Positions 1-11,166 of a DNA stretch of 64,000 nucleotides are shown piece by piece. The stretch's first letter is position 1; each line of letters opens with the position of its first letter. The stretch lies in NCBI GenBank assembly GCA_022836615.1, contig MU405239.1, forward strand, positions 248,001 to 312,000, given 5' to 3'. Both the position numbers and the translations under genes were made by a program. This DNA comes from Annulohypoxylon bovei var. microspora. Lineage: Eukaryota; Ascomycota; Sordariomycetes; Xylariales; Hypoxylaceae. The notes beneath the pieces are model-generated. The model was given only the letters and a program-made list of their open reading frames with translations, was not told the origin of the DNA and searched no databases.

Positions 1-518
1 ATGAGACATGATCTACCTAGTACTTACAAGAAACACTATACTCGTGTTTTGACTCGTTGTATATCCTATTTATCATATGTAGGTAGATCAATATAAGATC
101 TCCCTAGGTACATTGTTTTAGTGGTTGGAGATGCTGTGCCTTACCTATATGTAGGTACATACCGAGGTACATTACTTCGATATGTGTACCTAAAACAGTG
201 GGGGTTAAAGGGATGCACAGCCACTGTTCCTGTCACGTTGTAGTCATTGGATCTATGGATAGATCCAACTTTAAAAGAACGGGGATTTCATCATTCCACC
301 AACAATCTTCTGCGACCTTTCAAAGTAATTTTTGACCTGTACTATCCTCTTTTTATTTTTCTTCTAATCACCTATTCTTACGACTGTCCGACCGAATCAA
401 TAAAGGGGAATCGGCTGTCGTCACATTCCCGAACCCTTTTGTCCCCGTAGTCCCCGTCGACTGAAATACGACTACGACGACTAATTGTTGACGAAAATAG
501 TAAATCTTCCTCAGCAAG
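1..518. other. Intergenic, upstream of the SH3 gene
   Basis: No gene is visible. The stretch is AT-rich with several copies of the short palindrome-like word CCTAGGTA/TACCTAGG and runs of TAGGTA (for example near 70-180) that recur in other intergenic parts of this window. The last 100 bases are probably the 5' leader of the SH3 gene that starts at 519. Confidence 0.5.
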
Positions 519-1425
519 ATGGTTACTCTCGAGCGACAGGAAATCATCGCGGCTAACAAGTCGCTTCGGCTTATCAAGAATGTATGCCTTTCAGGATTCC
601 GATCAAGTCTATATCTCCTAGTATCTACTAGGTAGTTATGGACTTAGTGTCTCCCCCGCTAACTACGAATCCTAGGAACTTGAGCATCTTCTCGAGAAAG
701 GCATTGTAACCGACGATGTATTCGACTCCATCCATCGGATGCTTCCTGCAGAGACCTCCCTCTCTGGCGCGCCTACACCCGCTACGCGGAACTCCTCTAT
801 TGCCTCGCCACCGCCGGCGCAGCATCACTCGCCACCTGTAAACTCAATGGCGAACCTAGCAATCAATCAGAGCCCGACTCATCATCCCGCTCCTCCAGCT
901 TATAATTCAACTGGACCGCCGTCGCTCCCTGCGCGTACGGGACCGCCGGCCCCACCTCCTACGAAACCGATCATAGCTCATGCCAAGGCGCTCTACAAGT
1001 ACCAAGCGGCCGACGACCGAGATTTGTCGTTCGAGCGCGACGACAAGATTGCTGTGTACGAGTACATGAATGATGACTGGTGGATGGGACGTAACAAGAG
1101 AACGAACGCCGAAGGCATATTTCCTAAGAATTATGTCGATATAGATAATAGTGAGAAGGCAGGCTTCTACGCCCCGCAACAACCAGTATATGCTTCGCCC
1201 GGCCCGGCGCCGGCAGCTAATGGGGCATACCCACCACCACCTCAGACCCAGAACCCTTATAACGCACATGTTCCTCCCATGGCTGTGGCGCAAGGGGGTA
1301 GCAACCAGAACGAACCGAGTAAGCTCGAGCAGGGCGGTAAAAAGTTTGGCAAGAAGCTGGGAAATGCTGCCATCTTCGGTGCGGGTGCTACTATTGGTGG
1401 AAAGATCGTGAATGGTCTCTTCTAA
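519..1425 (+). CDS. SH3-domain protein of the Lsb1/Pin3 type
   Basis: Model: 519-581 joined to 676-1425, about 270 residues. Exon 1 encodes MVTLERQEIIAANKSLRLIK plus one Asn. A GTATGC donor at 582 and an AG at 674-675 join it in frame to a helix (ELEHLLEKG, then DDVFDSIHRMLP). This N-terminal helical block, followed by a Pro-rich linker and one SH3 domain, matches the layout of yeast Lsb1/Pin3 (Las17-binding proteins). The SH3 domain lies at about residues 115-170 (ALYKY, DLSF, DDWWMG, GIFPKNYV are the usual landmarks). The tail is Pro/Gly-rich and ends in a Gly/Ala-rich hydrophobic stretch (GNAAIFGAGATIGGKIVNGL), like a glycine zipper. Known family members bind WASP-type actin nucleators; a role in endocytic actin control is inferred. 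Starting at the in-frame Met at 739 would lose the conserved helix. Confidence 0.88.
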
Positions 1426-1968
1426 ATGGAGCTTTGGTGGCTTTCCGGATTTAAGCCGCAAGATGTCGTGTTTATTTTATTATTGCCTAGGTATTATTAT
1501 ACCTCGTCAGGTAAGGTAATATGTTTAAGCTAGGCATATACACTTCGCGGCAACATACCTGCGGCCGGGATTTTTGGACAATGGGTTGGGATGATCTAAT
1601 TTGCACTTGGACTTGTTACTTTGGTAAACTTGTTTCCGAAACCCGTCTCCACCTTCAGGATGGAATCGCCGTGAATTGAGATTATTGGTTAGAAAGCAGA
1701 TGAGCTACACCGATACTACGCTTCGTGGATTCAAAATGAATAGATACATATATTACGCAAAGTACAAAATTTACTTTGGATCTTGTTGCTAACTATCTAG
1801 GTAGGTAGGTGATCATAAGCGGGATTGGACAGAAACCGCTGGACCCGCATAGGGGGTTGCCTAACAATATATTAGGTATCAAATAACTAACTGAAGTTTA
1901 CCAAATAATTTACTATTACCTCTACTACCTCTACAACGGCGACGGCGACATCGACAACAATATTAACT
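1426..1968. other. Intergenic spacer between SH3 and F-box genes
   Basis: No gene seen. AT-rich, with a CTATCTAGGTAGGTAGGTG run near 1,793. The final part just before 1969 has CT-rich runs typical of a fungal 5' leader. Confidence 0.5.
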
Positions 1969-4900
1969 ATGCCTATCAGATTCTGTCCTCTCTGCGATGT
2001 CTTAATCGACGTATGGATAAATCCTGGCAACGGTCTAGCCAGTCCTGATCATCAACTGAATTGGTTACAAGAAGTCCGAGCCAGTATGTCCTTTTCTAAA
2101 TAAGAACAACTTCATCTCATTATACTAAGCTCTTCGCTTCCTTTCCAGTCCGGACCACAGAGAATCTCAAATCTCCATTTGTAACGGGTGTTGGTTGGCT
2201 GGAGTCGGATGAATGTGTCATTGCTCCTATCGGATATAAATCTCACTACCGTGATCATGATCCACAGCCACAGCTAGACGACTATTTTACGGGACATCAG
2301 GTCAGTTATTCTGGAGAAGGAACCGCAGGATATTGGTGTTACGCCGTCCACAACGCCTGCTGGGAGCTTCTCAGAGATCGTATCGATCCAGATCACGACT
2401 TTTCCGCGTACAAGTTAGCACGGCACCTATTTGCTTTGCTATATAACACCCCTGTGAACGTTGGAGATGAGGCTCTCATGCCCGGTCATAACTATGGCAA
2501 TGCCTCCGAATTCCGCCTACAAACCGGGGAGCTATATAGTCACTATTTTACACGTGTGAAAGAATCCGACTACTTCTTCATTACCGGTGACGTCAGCGAG
2601 AAGTTCGAGCCAAACGGCGATAGTCTTGAGGATGAGACATTATCCTTCTACGTCGACTCTACTCATCTAAACACCTATCACGGGGTTGATAGCGAGTCGA
2701 ATGCATTATGCCTACTACCCAGGGAGCTCATCATGCTTGTCCTTGCCTATCTACCGAGCAGAGACGTTTGCAAGCTACGACTCGTTTCGAGATATGTAGC
2801 GGATCTTTCCTCTCCAGGATTGCTCGACCAAAAGTTCTGGGCCAGCCGATTTGGTCCAGAATTCGAGATGGGGTTTGTCTTCGCTGGCCTCTCCAACTCG
2901 AGGCCTACAGAACCTGCAGACTGGCGCACGCTATACCTCAAAATCGTACGTATGGAACGATCCTATTGTAGGAACTAAAGTCTTGAATCGATCGTATTGT
3001 CATCGCGTCCCTCCTCCCCCGCCCCTTTCGTTATGTTTACTTTTACTTGTATGCTTGCATGACGAAGATTTTGGGAATATAATCACAAGGCATAAATAGG
3101 GTATGTCTAACGTATACTTATATTTGCAGAAAGCGGCTCTAAAATCAAAACTATTCTACGGCCTCAAGAACCGGCGTCGTATATGGCACACATTTCAACA
3201 TATCTCCGATGCTTTGTACGTACGCTTGGAAAACGAATCGTGGATAGAAAGCAGCCCCCCGCCTGATACAGCGAGACCATTTCCCCAAAGTATGGTATTC
3301 GCAGAGGCATTATTCGAATCTACAAATCCACGCTTTCCTCCTACGAAACCTTCGCTAAGCTTGAGCTGCCGACTCTTTGAGTGGCGGAGCTTCATCTGGC
3401 CACGATCTCTAGATAGCGTGCCCAAGAGGTTACAGGTTTCAACTATTTACTCGAACGGCAAGACATACATAAGTGGTTTGCGCTTTCTCGCGGCTGGTGG
3501 TCTCGATACCGTTAACTCGTTGCTCAGGGTTGGATTTGTTAATCCACGTAAAGAGCACGACGTTTTCATGGAGCCCAATAGCTCTATAGAACAACTTGAC
3601 GTTGCTATGGCTACGAATGGTATAATAGGTTTGAGCTTTTATATTCAAGGCTTGCAAGACTCATATACTGTCTCGATAGGGGATATGGAACTCACAGACC
3701 CTGGCAGCGGGATCGCTAAATTAATTACAGGCGACAATATGCGATGCATCGGCTTTCACCTTGGACTCGACGTGAGTTGAAGAGATGACTCTAACCTTTA
3801 GTTGGGACGGAATTGTTGATAGCTATAGCAGGCGTGCAAAATAATCTCTATTTCCCTCATGAGACAGGAGACACGAGCCTTATCTAACTCTATCAATAAA
3901 GACCGAGGCACGGCATCTCAGAATCTAGGACCACTGGAGGTGTGGAATCCGAATATTCCCGCGGCTCCTCCAGTCTGGCACTTCCCCGAGTCTTCGCCCA
4001 CGCAGTACTTCAATCTGTGTCTCAACATGAACTTCGGTGGCCCTGATGGACAATTGCTACAGTCATTAGTTAGGGTTGATGTGTTAATGGGGGGTTATCC
4101 GTCGGTGTTTTTGGGAATCTGTTTCATTTACTGTGATGGAAGCGAGCGCCTCTACGGTCGTAAGCGGTTTAGGAATAGTCTCGAGCAAATCGCCAACACA
4201 CCATCGATTCGGCAGTGTTTTCTCATTGATGGACCTCGTGGAGAAGTCATGACTAAAATCACGGTTTCTCGGTATCCGCCTCAGAATACTATCCAAGCAA
4301 TTACGGTACGGCTCTTCTCCTACCTTACTATTTGTTCACGCCCTCGATAAGGATTGGCATATGCAAATCACATTTAGAGGACGAGGACTTATTTTGAATT
4401 CTATTTCACTCTAGATTTCGACCAACTTCGATAGGACAAACCAGTTTCGTCTGTACGGGGAAGAATCTATGGGGGCCTTGGAAGATAAGGAGATTATTCA
4501 AATCCTACAACCTGAGCCCGGGATGCACTTCACTAGTTTTTATGCGAAAGTCCAGGTGAGAAATCGCTACAATATCGAAGTACCTTATCCAGCTAATATC
4601 CCGTCTCAAGTCCCCTCTCGGGCACTTTAGAGACTTCTCTGCACGTTGCCAAATTATAAGTATAAACACACGGCAACCTGTACTTGGATCCTCCGATGTT
4701 TCGCATCACATTCCTATCGGCGTCGATATCCACGAGTCTGGTGGAGACATGTTGACCTATCCCCGGGGATTCGCTTTCACGGCGGCGAATATATTAGGTC
4801 TTAGAAAAATTCGTGTTTCGGTGAGCGATGAAAAACATATCGGCGTACAAGGCCATATCTCTGGTCTGTGGCTTGAATATCATGACTCTGATGTGCCAGT

Positions 4901-5980
4901 CATCCTAGGGCAGTGGATAAAAGAGCTTGATACCTTAGATCTGCCAGTGGGCGAAAGAGTGACGGAGGTGATAACCTGGCACGATTACACAAACGGGCAC
5001 AGGTATGTGAAGTATGGTCCCATCAAGAAACTCCGAATAGGAACTGTTCGTGGAAACACCAAGGAATTCATAGATTCCCACAGAGGTGGGAAGGTATGTC
5101 TACAGTATCGAGAGAATGCCTACGAAAAGCTGGTTAGTTCGATACTCTTATACACTTCTAATTTTTACTAACTCAGTAGTCAAGAGTGGGATTCTCTGGG
5201 GGTGTAACCATGAAGTAGGTAATTTCAAGAAGATATCCAATCTACACAGACTCTTCAGGATTTGCCACCTCGTTTCGTAAAATCCTTGGGTCGGCGCTAA
5301 TCTCTCATATAATAGTGGGATCATGTCCGAGTCCTCTACACACCGAAAGAAAGCGGACTCGGAACACGATCGCTTAGGTATTCGGGTAACCACTTATGCC
5401 CCTCTTGGGCGGTTTTGCAAAAGATATTCATGCAGGAGATTCATGAAAATGGCCGTCCAAATGCCGTCACGACCATCGAAATAACCTTCAAGGAAATAGC
5501 CAGCGAAATTTGTGGTCTTACTTTCATTTACGAAGATGGAAAACACATAACTCTTGGTGTCCGAGGGATGAATAGAAGTGAAATGACCCTTTCTTCTGAC
5601 GAGAGACTAGCGCAGATAGAATTAGGGGGCGATCATAAACATCATATCATATTCATGACTGTAAGTCCAATGACCCTAAATTTGGCTCACCAAAAATAAT
5701 AATTATGTAGTTCTGGATGACATCTGGTCGAAGAGTAGATTTTTCGAAGCAGGACCCTGATATTCTCAAGAAGCAAATCTGCGAGCGAACCATGCACATC
5801 CTCGATCCATCATACTCCGACGAATCGAGCAGGCTCGGTACAAGTCCTCGGCTAATCCATACTAACGAATCAGGTTCCTTTACCGGTCTCTGGGCATTAC
5901 CAATGCGACTTGGAGATCTTTGGTATGGTAGATTCGGACCAATCTTCGAGGAGAAAGGTGATGAAGGGTTGGCAGGATAG
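1969..5980 (+). CDS. F-box protein with jacalin-like beta repeats (middle uncertain)
   Basis: Exons I can join in phase: 1969-2083, 2149-2945, 3130-3771, 3832-4305, 4415-4555, 4593-5093, a short exon somewhere in 5177-5214, 5316-5660 and 5711-5980. The N-terminus has a Cys pair (FCPLCDV). The F-box (LPRELIMLVLAYLPSRDVCK) is encoded at about 2,712-2,800. The rest is built from repeats of a beta-strand motif resembling jacalin or beta-prism blades: ISGLRFLAAGG, GICFIYCDGSERLYG, ISGLWLEYHDS, ICGLTFIYEDGKHITLG. Every intron from the second on is phase 0. F-box proteins recruit substrates to SCF ubiquitin ligases; the repeats could be the substrate- or glycan-binding part (inference). Oddities: the intron at 4556-4592 is only 37 bases, and in 5177-5315 the most protein-like frame has a TAG and a frame slip. 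The locus may be a partly decayed gene, or my exon choice there may be wrong. Confidence 0.6.
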
Positions 5981-6630
5981 GTAGACGGGAAGAGTCTTGT
6001 CTAGATATATATTCTCACCTAATACTAGACGTGGTGCGTTTACCAAAGCATCAATAGATCAGTACGCGCGGATGCAAGAATAGAGTAGGTTAGAGACTTT
6101 GAGAGCCTTCAGGTTGTTTCGGCCAAAAGTCAACTCTGAGACAAGACTAGGATCCGAAAAGGCGCGTCTAGTCTCCTCGACTCGAGGATTATCCATGGTT
6201 TCTTGTTGCCATTATGATGCCCGAGCCCTATAATCGTCAAAAGTATAAGAAGTCCTAAATTTCATCGGCGTGGATACTTCAACACTAAAATCCTTTAACT
6301 AAACTCACCTAACCCGTACTGCACCGTTTGCCATTTTTCAGCTGATTGGTTATTTGTTCATTACTTCTATTTTTCAACAAGTCACATATCAATTAAAGTG
6401 AGCATATTTAGCCCCTTTCTCCCGTTTCGTGGGTACCCCCATCTTAAAGCAAACGCTGCTGTTTCCCGTAGCCGACGACTTTCCCGTTTGTTTACCAACG
6501 CTCTTGAAATCTCAAATTTGCCAATCCAAAATTATATCAATCTACTTCTCGTTACAATCTGAAAATATCGATCTAGTATTCGTCTCTCTTGTTTGTTAAT
6601 TTCGTCGAATAATTACCTGCCTAGGTAGAT
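5981..6630. other. Intergenic spacer
   Basis: No gene seen. The last ~200 bases are T/C-rich and end with CCTAGGTAG just before the kinase ATG, so they are probably the promoter and leader of that gene. Confidence 0.5.
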
Positions 6631-7447
6631 ATGGACAAGCTTCAAGGTCTGGATATGTCGGTCGTTAGCTATTTATCAAGGACCCTCCACAACATTTCGC
6701 TTTCCCCTCTTCTTAGCCTAGTGCCCAGAAGGAATGCCTCATCACGTCGTTCCCCTCGGCCACTCATTATCTTCATAGTCGGAGCTCCCGGGGTGGGTAA
6801 GGGTACGCTCTCGGGATTTCTCAGGGCTTCGTTTCCCCGACTAACACACCTATCTTACGGCGACCTGGTCCGCTATCACGACCGGATCCCAGGATCCTGG
6901 ATAAGCAGTTTCCCGCGACGCGAAGGCACTAGCAGTCCACTGCTCCCCGCCCGTGACGCGGTCAAGCTGCTCCGAAACACGATCGAGGCGGGGATGCTGC
7001 AGCACGGTCAGATGACCTGGCTCGTCGACGGTTTCCCACGTCATGAAGAACATGTCACAGAATGGCTAGCGCAGATGCCGCGCGCGGATCGTACGTTGTA
7101 TCTGTTCTGCCCGCCCAAGGTCTCATTTACTCGCATAATGGGCCGATCTGAGAACTCGGGCAGACCAGACGACGTAGACCCAGATAAGGTTTGGACGAGG
7201 ATCATGCGGACTGCGGCTGAGTGTGAGCCGATGCTCGATGCCTTGGAGAGATGGGGCATGCATGTGCTCAGGGTGGATGCAGATAGAGACCTTGAAATTG
7301 TAAAGGCGGAGATTTTGGTCCACATCCAGGTAAGTACATATATCTATTCGCCTAAGTGTGAGGCTGGAGGGACCCTATATATGTTCTATATATGCCGAGC
7401 TAACGGAATGGTTGTAGGAGGCGATTGGGAACTGGGAAAGGGAGTGA
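6631..7447 (+). CDS. Adenylate kinase-family NMP kinase, UMP/CMP-kinase-like
   Basis: Model: 6631-7329 joined to 7418-7447, 242 residues. The P-loop GAPGVGKGT is at about residues 53-61. The NMP-binding region includes LSYGDLVR, the conserved DGFPR is at about 133-137, and the lid reads GRSENSGRPDD, close to the RGxxSGRxDD pattern of UMP/CMP kinases. These enzymes transfer the gamma phosphate of ATP to UMP or CMP. The GTAAGT donor at 7330 and TAG acceptor at 7416-7417 add the short tail EAIGNWERE; without that splice the frame runs into an unrelated tail. The ~45-residue N-terminal extension before the P-loop is rich in Ser, Leu and Arg and could be a targeting sequence (inference). Exact nucleotide specificity cannot be fixed from sequence alone. 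Confidence 0.85.
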
Positions 7448-8513
7448 TTTGTTACGTCGGTGATTTATGACATGCGCATGGGAGATAATTAGGAATCTAA
7501 ATCCTGTACAGCTTAACGAGACTGCTGGACAAGCGCCTAATAACAGTCATCGAATATAAGCGATTATACTGGAGCTCTGAATCATACATACAATTCCCCT
7601 AACCCCTATTACTATGTACTTCGAATATTATTGATAGACCATGTGTGTGGGGTGTCTTAGATTTTTTTGGCCCTCGCTTAACCATTAAATAGAGATTGCT
7701 CTTGAATTGCCTCTGCCTTTATATATCGTTATTATAAACTATACATTTCCGGTTCATCAATTCGTATTGTGAGTAAAGTACTCTGGGTAAAGCAAAGGAG
7801 CCCCACTATAACCCCCTTAAACTGAGCAGTTCATAAGATGATGGATGTACTATAATAAGTAACACGGAGAAAAGGAGAAGAGAAAAAAGGATCTTCAGTT
7901 CTAGATCTGGTATGTCGTTATAGCTAGTTATTAATAATAGCGTGTCGTGGTCTATTAAGTAATTACTCCTAAAACCCTAAGCGATTTATCTAACTAAAAG
8001 CACTCAGATCATCACCGCTTTTTCGCATAAGAGATCGTGGACACCGATCGGTAACCAGATTCAACAGCGGTGTCGATCTCAAGACCGCCCTGGGCCGTCC
8101 CGTAGTGTTGAAATTTTTTGAATAAGAAGGGCGGGCGGAAGCGTGCTGTCCTTGATTTTATGCCAAGAGGACTAGAAAATGACTTCATTCGGAATAAACC
8201 GGGACTCAGCCCTAGTTGCGCCCCGTAACATTTTAATAGGTAACCAATTCAACTGGACTGCCCCAATCATACGACCATCAATAGCATAGTGATTCAATAA
8301 CATACCACTGGAAACCCGCTTTTTTCTCCTGTGATTTTTTAACCTCAGGGAGTCGTCCGCTAGGCCAGACAAAACTCTTGAAACCATCAGCTCTTGGTCG
8401 GCTGAGACGAGAATAGTTCGGGTCTAATAGTTCGAGGATGGCTCTAGCACGATAGTGGAACAGCAATGTTTTTGCTCAACTCACCGTGGCATGTGATGTG
8501 ACCTTGGACTCTG
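7448..8513. other. Intergenic spacer
   Basis: About 1.1 kb with no convincing gene. Short open frames around 8,170-8,470 on the minus strand have no recognisable domain and no splice support. Confidence 0.5.
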
Positions 8514-8520
8514 TATATAA
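8514..8520 (+). promoter_or_regulatory. TATA-box-like element
   Basis: TATATAA in the context CTGTATATAAGATGG, 105 bases before the ATG at 8625. It is followed by an A/C-rich leader (ATCAAAACATTTATCAAACG) typical of well expressed fungal genes. Assigned by position and consensus only. Confidence 0.45.
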
Positions 8521-8624
8521 GATGGACAAAAATCTGTTGGTAGAACATATTAGATATCTCTCAGTCTATCATCAAGATCTAATACCATCATAACCAAATC
8601 AAAACATTTATCAAACGCAGCACA

Positions 8625-9399
8625 ATGCAAGGTGATATCTTTCAAATGGAACAGATGTCCGCCCGGACCCACGCCACTCGATTTGTACCAAGCTCCGTCC
8701 CAGAAGATCGCAACCCTAACCCCGAGGTTGCCATCTACAACGAGGACGACCTTTCCCACCTCTTGTATGCGAACCATCTACACCATGCCGGCCACAAGGA
8801 CAGGGTCATCATCAACCACGTCTACCGGGACGGCTACACAACACCGTTAGAGTCGGGCATGCAGACACCCGAAACAGAGAGCAACGAAACGCCAGTGCTC
8901 AGCGACTGCGAGTCCGACTTCGACGAAGGTGTGTACTCTCCGCCCCTGTCGGACATTAGTTACCGAAAAAGAAGCCCAGCACTAAAATTCGAAGACGGTT
9001 TCGAATTCCCCGTCTTCCTTGGACGGCAATCGGAGGAGTCATCACCTCTTACGACGGCTCAACCCTTGGAGCAATCGGATCTCGACAGCCTAAACAAGCA
9101 TGTCCGGATAGCTGCACCGGAAGAGAGCCACGTCTTGGAGATCTCCGGACCGTTGATGTCTTGGTGGCCCGAGCCCCTCGAGCTAATGGAACATGAATGG
9201 GTCGACGAAAAGGCCCTCAACAAGAGCTCGAATGTGATGCCGATAGAACGGCACGTCTCGAATATCGAAGGACCCTTGAGTACGTAGCTTCGAGTTTCAC
9301 TTCCCCTCCAAATAATTGCTAACTCTTGTTATAGTGTCATGGTGGCCTGCTCCAGTGGAATTGTTAGAGCACGAATGGGACGAACGATTTTACGAATAA
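8625..9399 (+). CDS. Unknown acidic protein with duplicated GPLMSWWP motif
   Basis: Model: 8625-9279 joined to 9335-9399, 239 residues. I do not recognise the family. It is acidic and hydrophilic, with no signal peptide or membrane segment. Its clear feature is a motif present twice at the C-terminus: GPLMSWWPEPLELMEHEW at about residues 179-196 and GPLMSWWPAPVELLEHEW at the very end, each preceded by a related stretch (SHVLEIS and RHVSNIE). The second copy exists only after splicing: the GTACGT donor at 9280 cuts inside GPL-M and the TAG acceptor at 9333-9334 restores the Met and SWWP. That exact restoration is strong evidence for the intron. A consensus TATA lies upstream. Function unknown; the repeated Trp/Glu motif looks like a binding module. 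Confidence 0.8.
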
Positions 9400-9969
9400 A
9401 ATACTTGTACTTTTTTGTAACTGGCGTTTACATTTTGGGCGGTTTACTGCGAATTTTCAGTTTATATATCCTGGCATCTTTCTTGCTCATTGCTGCGTTG
9501 CCTATATGGCGGCTGTGGGTGTCGAGGGAGCCTCGAGCCTAGAGTTTTTCTACCGGGTTCGAACATTCTTCGTGGAGTTCAAAAGAGGCCAGGGTCAGGG
9601 TCAGGGTTAGGGTTAATCAGTCCCTGGAGGCTTTACAGACTTGCATATTCAGGCCGTGAAGAGAGGGATGTACATATTTATTATATTTTACGCATGAAGG
9701 ATCCATACCAGAAAGAGATTCTAAGGACTATACAATACACTCCTCAACTTCCCCCTATTCATAGTCTCCTGTTCAATGTAGAATTATCTCCTGCATCCCA
9801 CTCTTGGCATTGTGCACGCAGAGGAGATAAGATACAAGCCCGAGGGCGGGGAGGGGGGGAGCTCGCAAGTGGGGGATTCAACGCCACAGTGTAATAGAAC
9901 TCGAGCAAGCGCCTATACTAGATTCACACTTGGCGAGATGTCACGCTCTACGTGAATTACGGCTTCAAG
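9400..9969. other. Intergenic spacer with telomere-like words
   Basis: No gene supported. At 9,590-9,615 there is a short GGGTCA/GGGTTA run including two TTAGGG-like units. A G-rich patch (GGGCGGGGAGGGGGGGAGC) lies at about 9,844-9,862. Confidence 0.45.
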
Positions 9970-10990
9970 ATGTCTTCAAGCCTTGCGGGTAAAGTGATCC
10001 TCCTTACCGGCGCAGCAAGTGGTATTGGGTAAGTACACTATCTACAGGGGCCCGTTAATCGTTTTTGCATCTACTCGCCTATACTTACTCTATTCTAGAC
10101 GGGGCACGGCCATAAAGCTCCATGAACTTGGAGCCGTGCTTGCTATCACAGACGTCAACAAGGCTGGCATCACTGAGACCCTTGCACTCTGCGGCGGCGG
10201 TACCGTCACTGGCGACGATTCAAGGCAGCACGCCAGTCTCGTTCTCGACGTGTCCAACGCAGCTAATGTAGAACAGCGCGTAGCAGAGGTCGTAGCCAAA
10301 TATGGACACATCGACCACGTATTCAACTGCGCTGGCATCAATCCCACTTCCATGCCCCTGACGGAGACGAGCGAGGAATACTTCGACAAGCTCGTCGGCG
10401 TCAATTTGAAGGGCATGTACAACGTGACAAAAGCTACCATGCCGCACATGACGACGCCCGGTGGCAGTTATGTCAACGTCAGCTCCATATCCGGGTGGAA
10501 CCCTACTAAGGGGACGGCGATCTACTGCGCGACCAAGTTTGGCGTCATCGGGTTCAGCAAATGTATGGCCCTCGAGCTGGGTCCTAAGGGTATTCGCGTG
10601 AATGTGGTCACGCCGGGTTATATCGACACCCCGTCCAATGCGGGGATCGTTAAGGGAACGCCCGAGGCAAGATCTAGCATGGAGCAAGGCAACGCACTGG
10701 GTAGAATGGGCACGCCGGACGATATTGCGGGTGTAAGTCTCTTCCGTTATGTATCTTTACACTTGAAGGCTTTCACGGGTGTAGTTAAGTCGGCTTCCTC
10801 ATTCGTTGGATCTCGGCCTAGCTTTCTCGAAGCTACGTCCGGTGCTCGTTTTTCGATATCATTGACATATACATATGATCATATGTAAGCTAATACTGAT
10901 TTGTTTTAGGTTGTGGCTTTCCTGATGAGCGACGAGGCTAGGTATATGAATGGCAGTATCGTTGGGGTTGACGGAATGTTGAGAACATGA
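9970..10990 (+). CDS. Short-chain dehydrogenase/reductase (classical SDR)
   Basis: Model: 9970-10028, 10099-10732, 10910-10990, 257 residues. Exon 1 carries the start of the Rossmann motif, and TGAASGIG is completed across the first intron. Further SDR landmarks: FNCAG (the NAG-type motif), catalytic Ser in VNVSSISG, and YCATK, the YxxxK pair. PGYIDTP follows, and the last exon gives the usual end (GSIVGVDGMLRT). It should be a cytosolic NAD(P)-dependent oxidoreductase of the 3-oxoacyl-reductase-like type; the substrate cannot be told. Both introns have GTAAGT donors. The intron at 10733-10909 is long for this window at 177 bases. The gene converges on the OPT gene, whose stop lies 177 bases away. 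Confidence 0.88.
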
Positions 10991-11166
10991 AGCATTCTGC
11001 GTTCGGACTTTGATTTGATTGATTATATGATTGGTATCATTATATGTCATATATATATATATTCTTCCGTGTTTAGAGCGAGCCGGCTATTTCCGGTCCA
11101 TGCTTATACTCCTGTCCGCGCTCTCCTGCCCATAGGCTATCAGTACATCATATAGCAATGCATGTA

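Noticed and set aside
739..1425. Start of the SH3 gene at the in-frame Met at 739
   Set aside because: Would drop the conserved N-terminal helix that is recovered by the 582-675 intron.
9490..9894. 134-codon + strand frame after the Trp-motif gene
   Set aside because: Covers telomere-like and G-rich low-complexity sequence, no motif, no splice context.
10090..10687. Antisense frames of 119 and 155 codons over the SDR gene
   Set aside because: Shadows of a real coding frame; the + strand frame has all SDR motifs.
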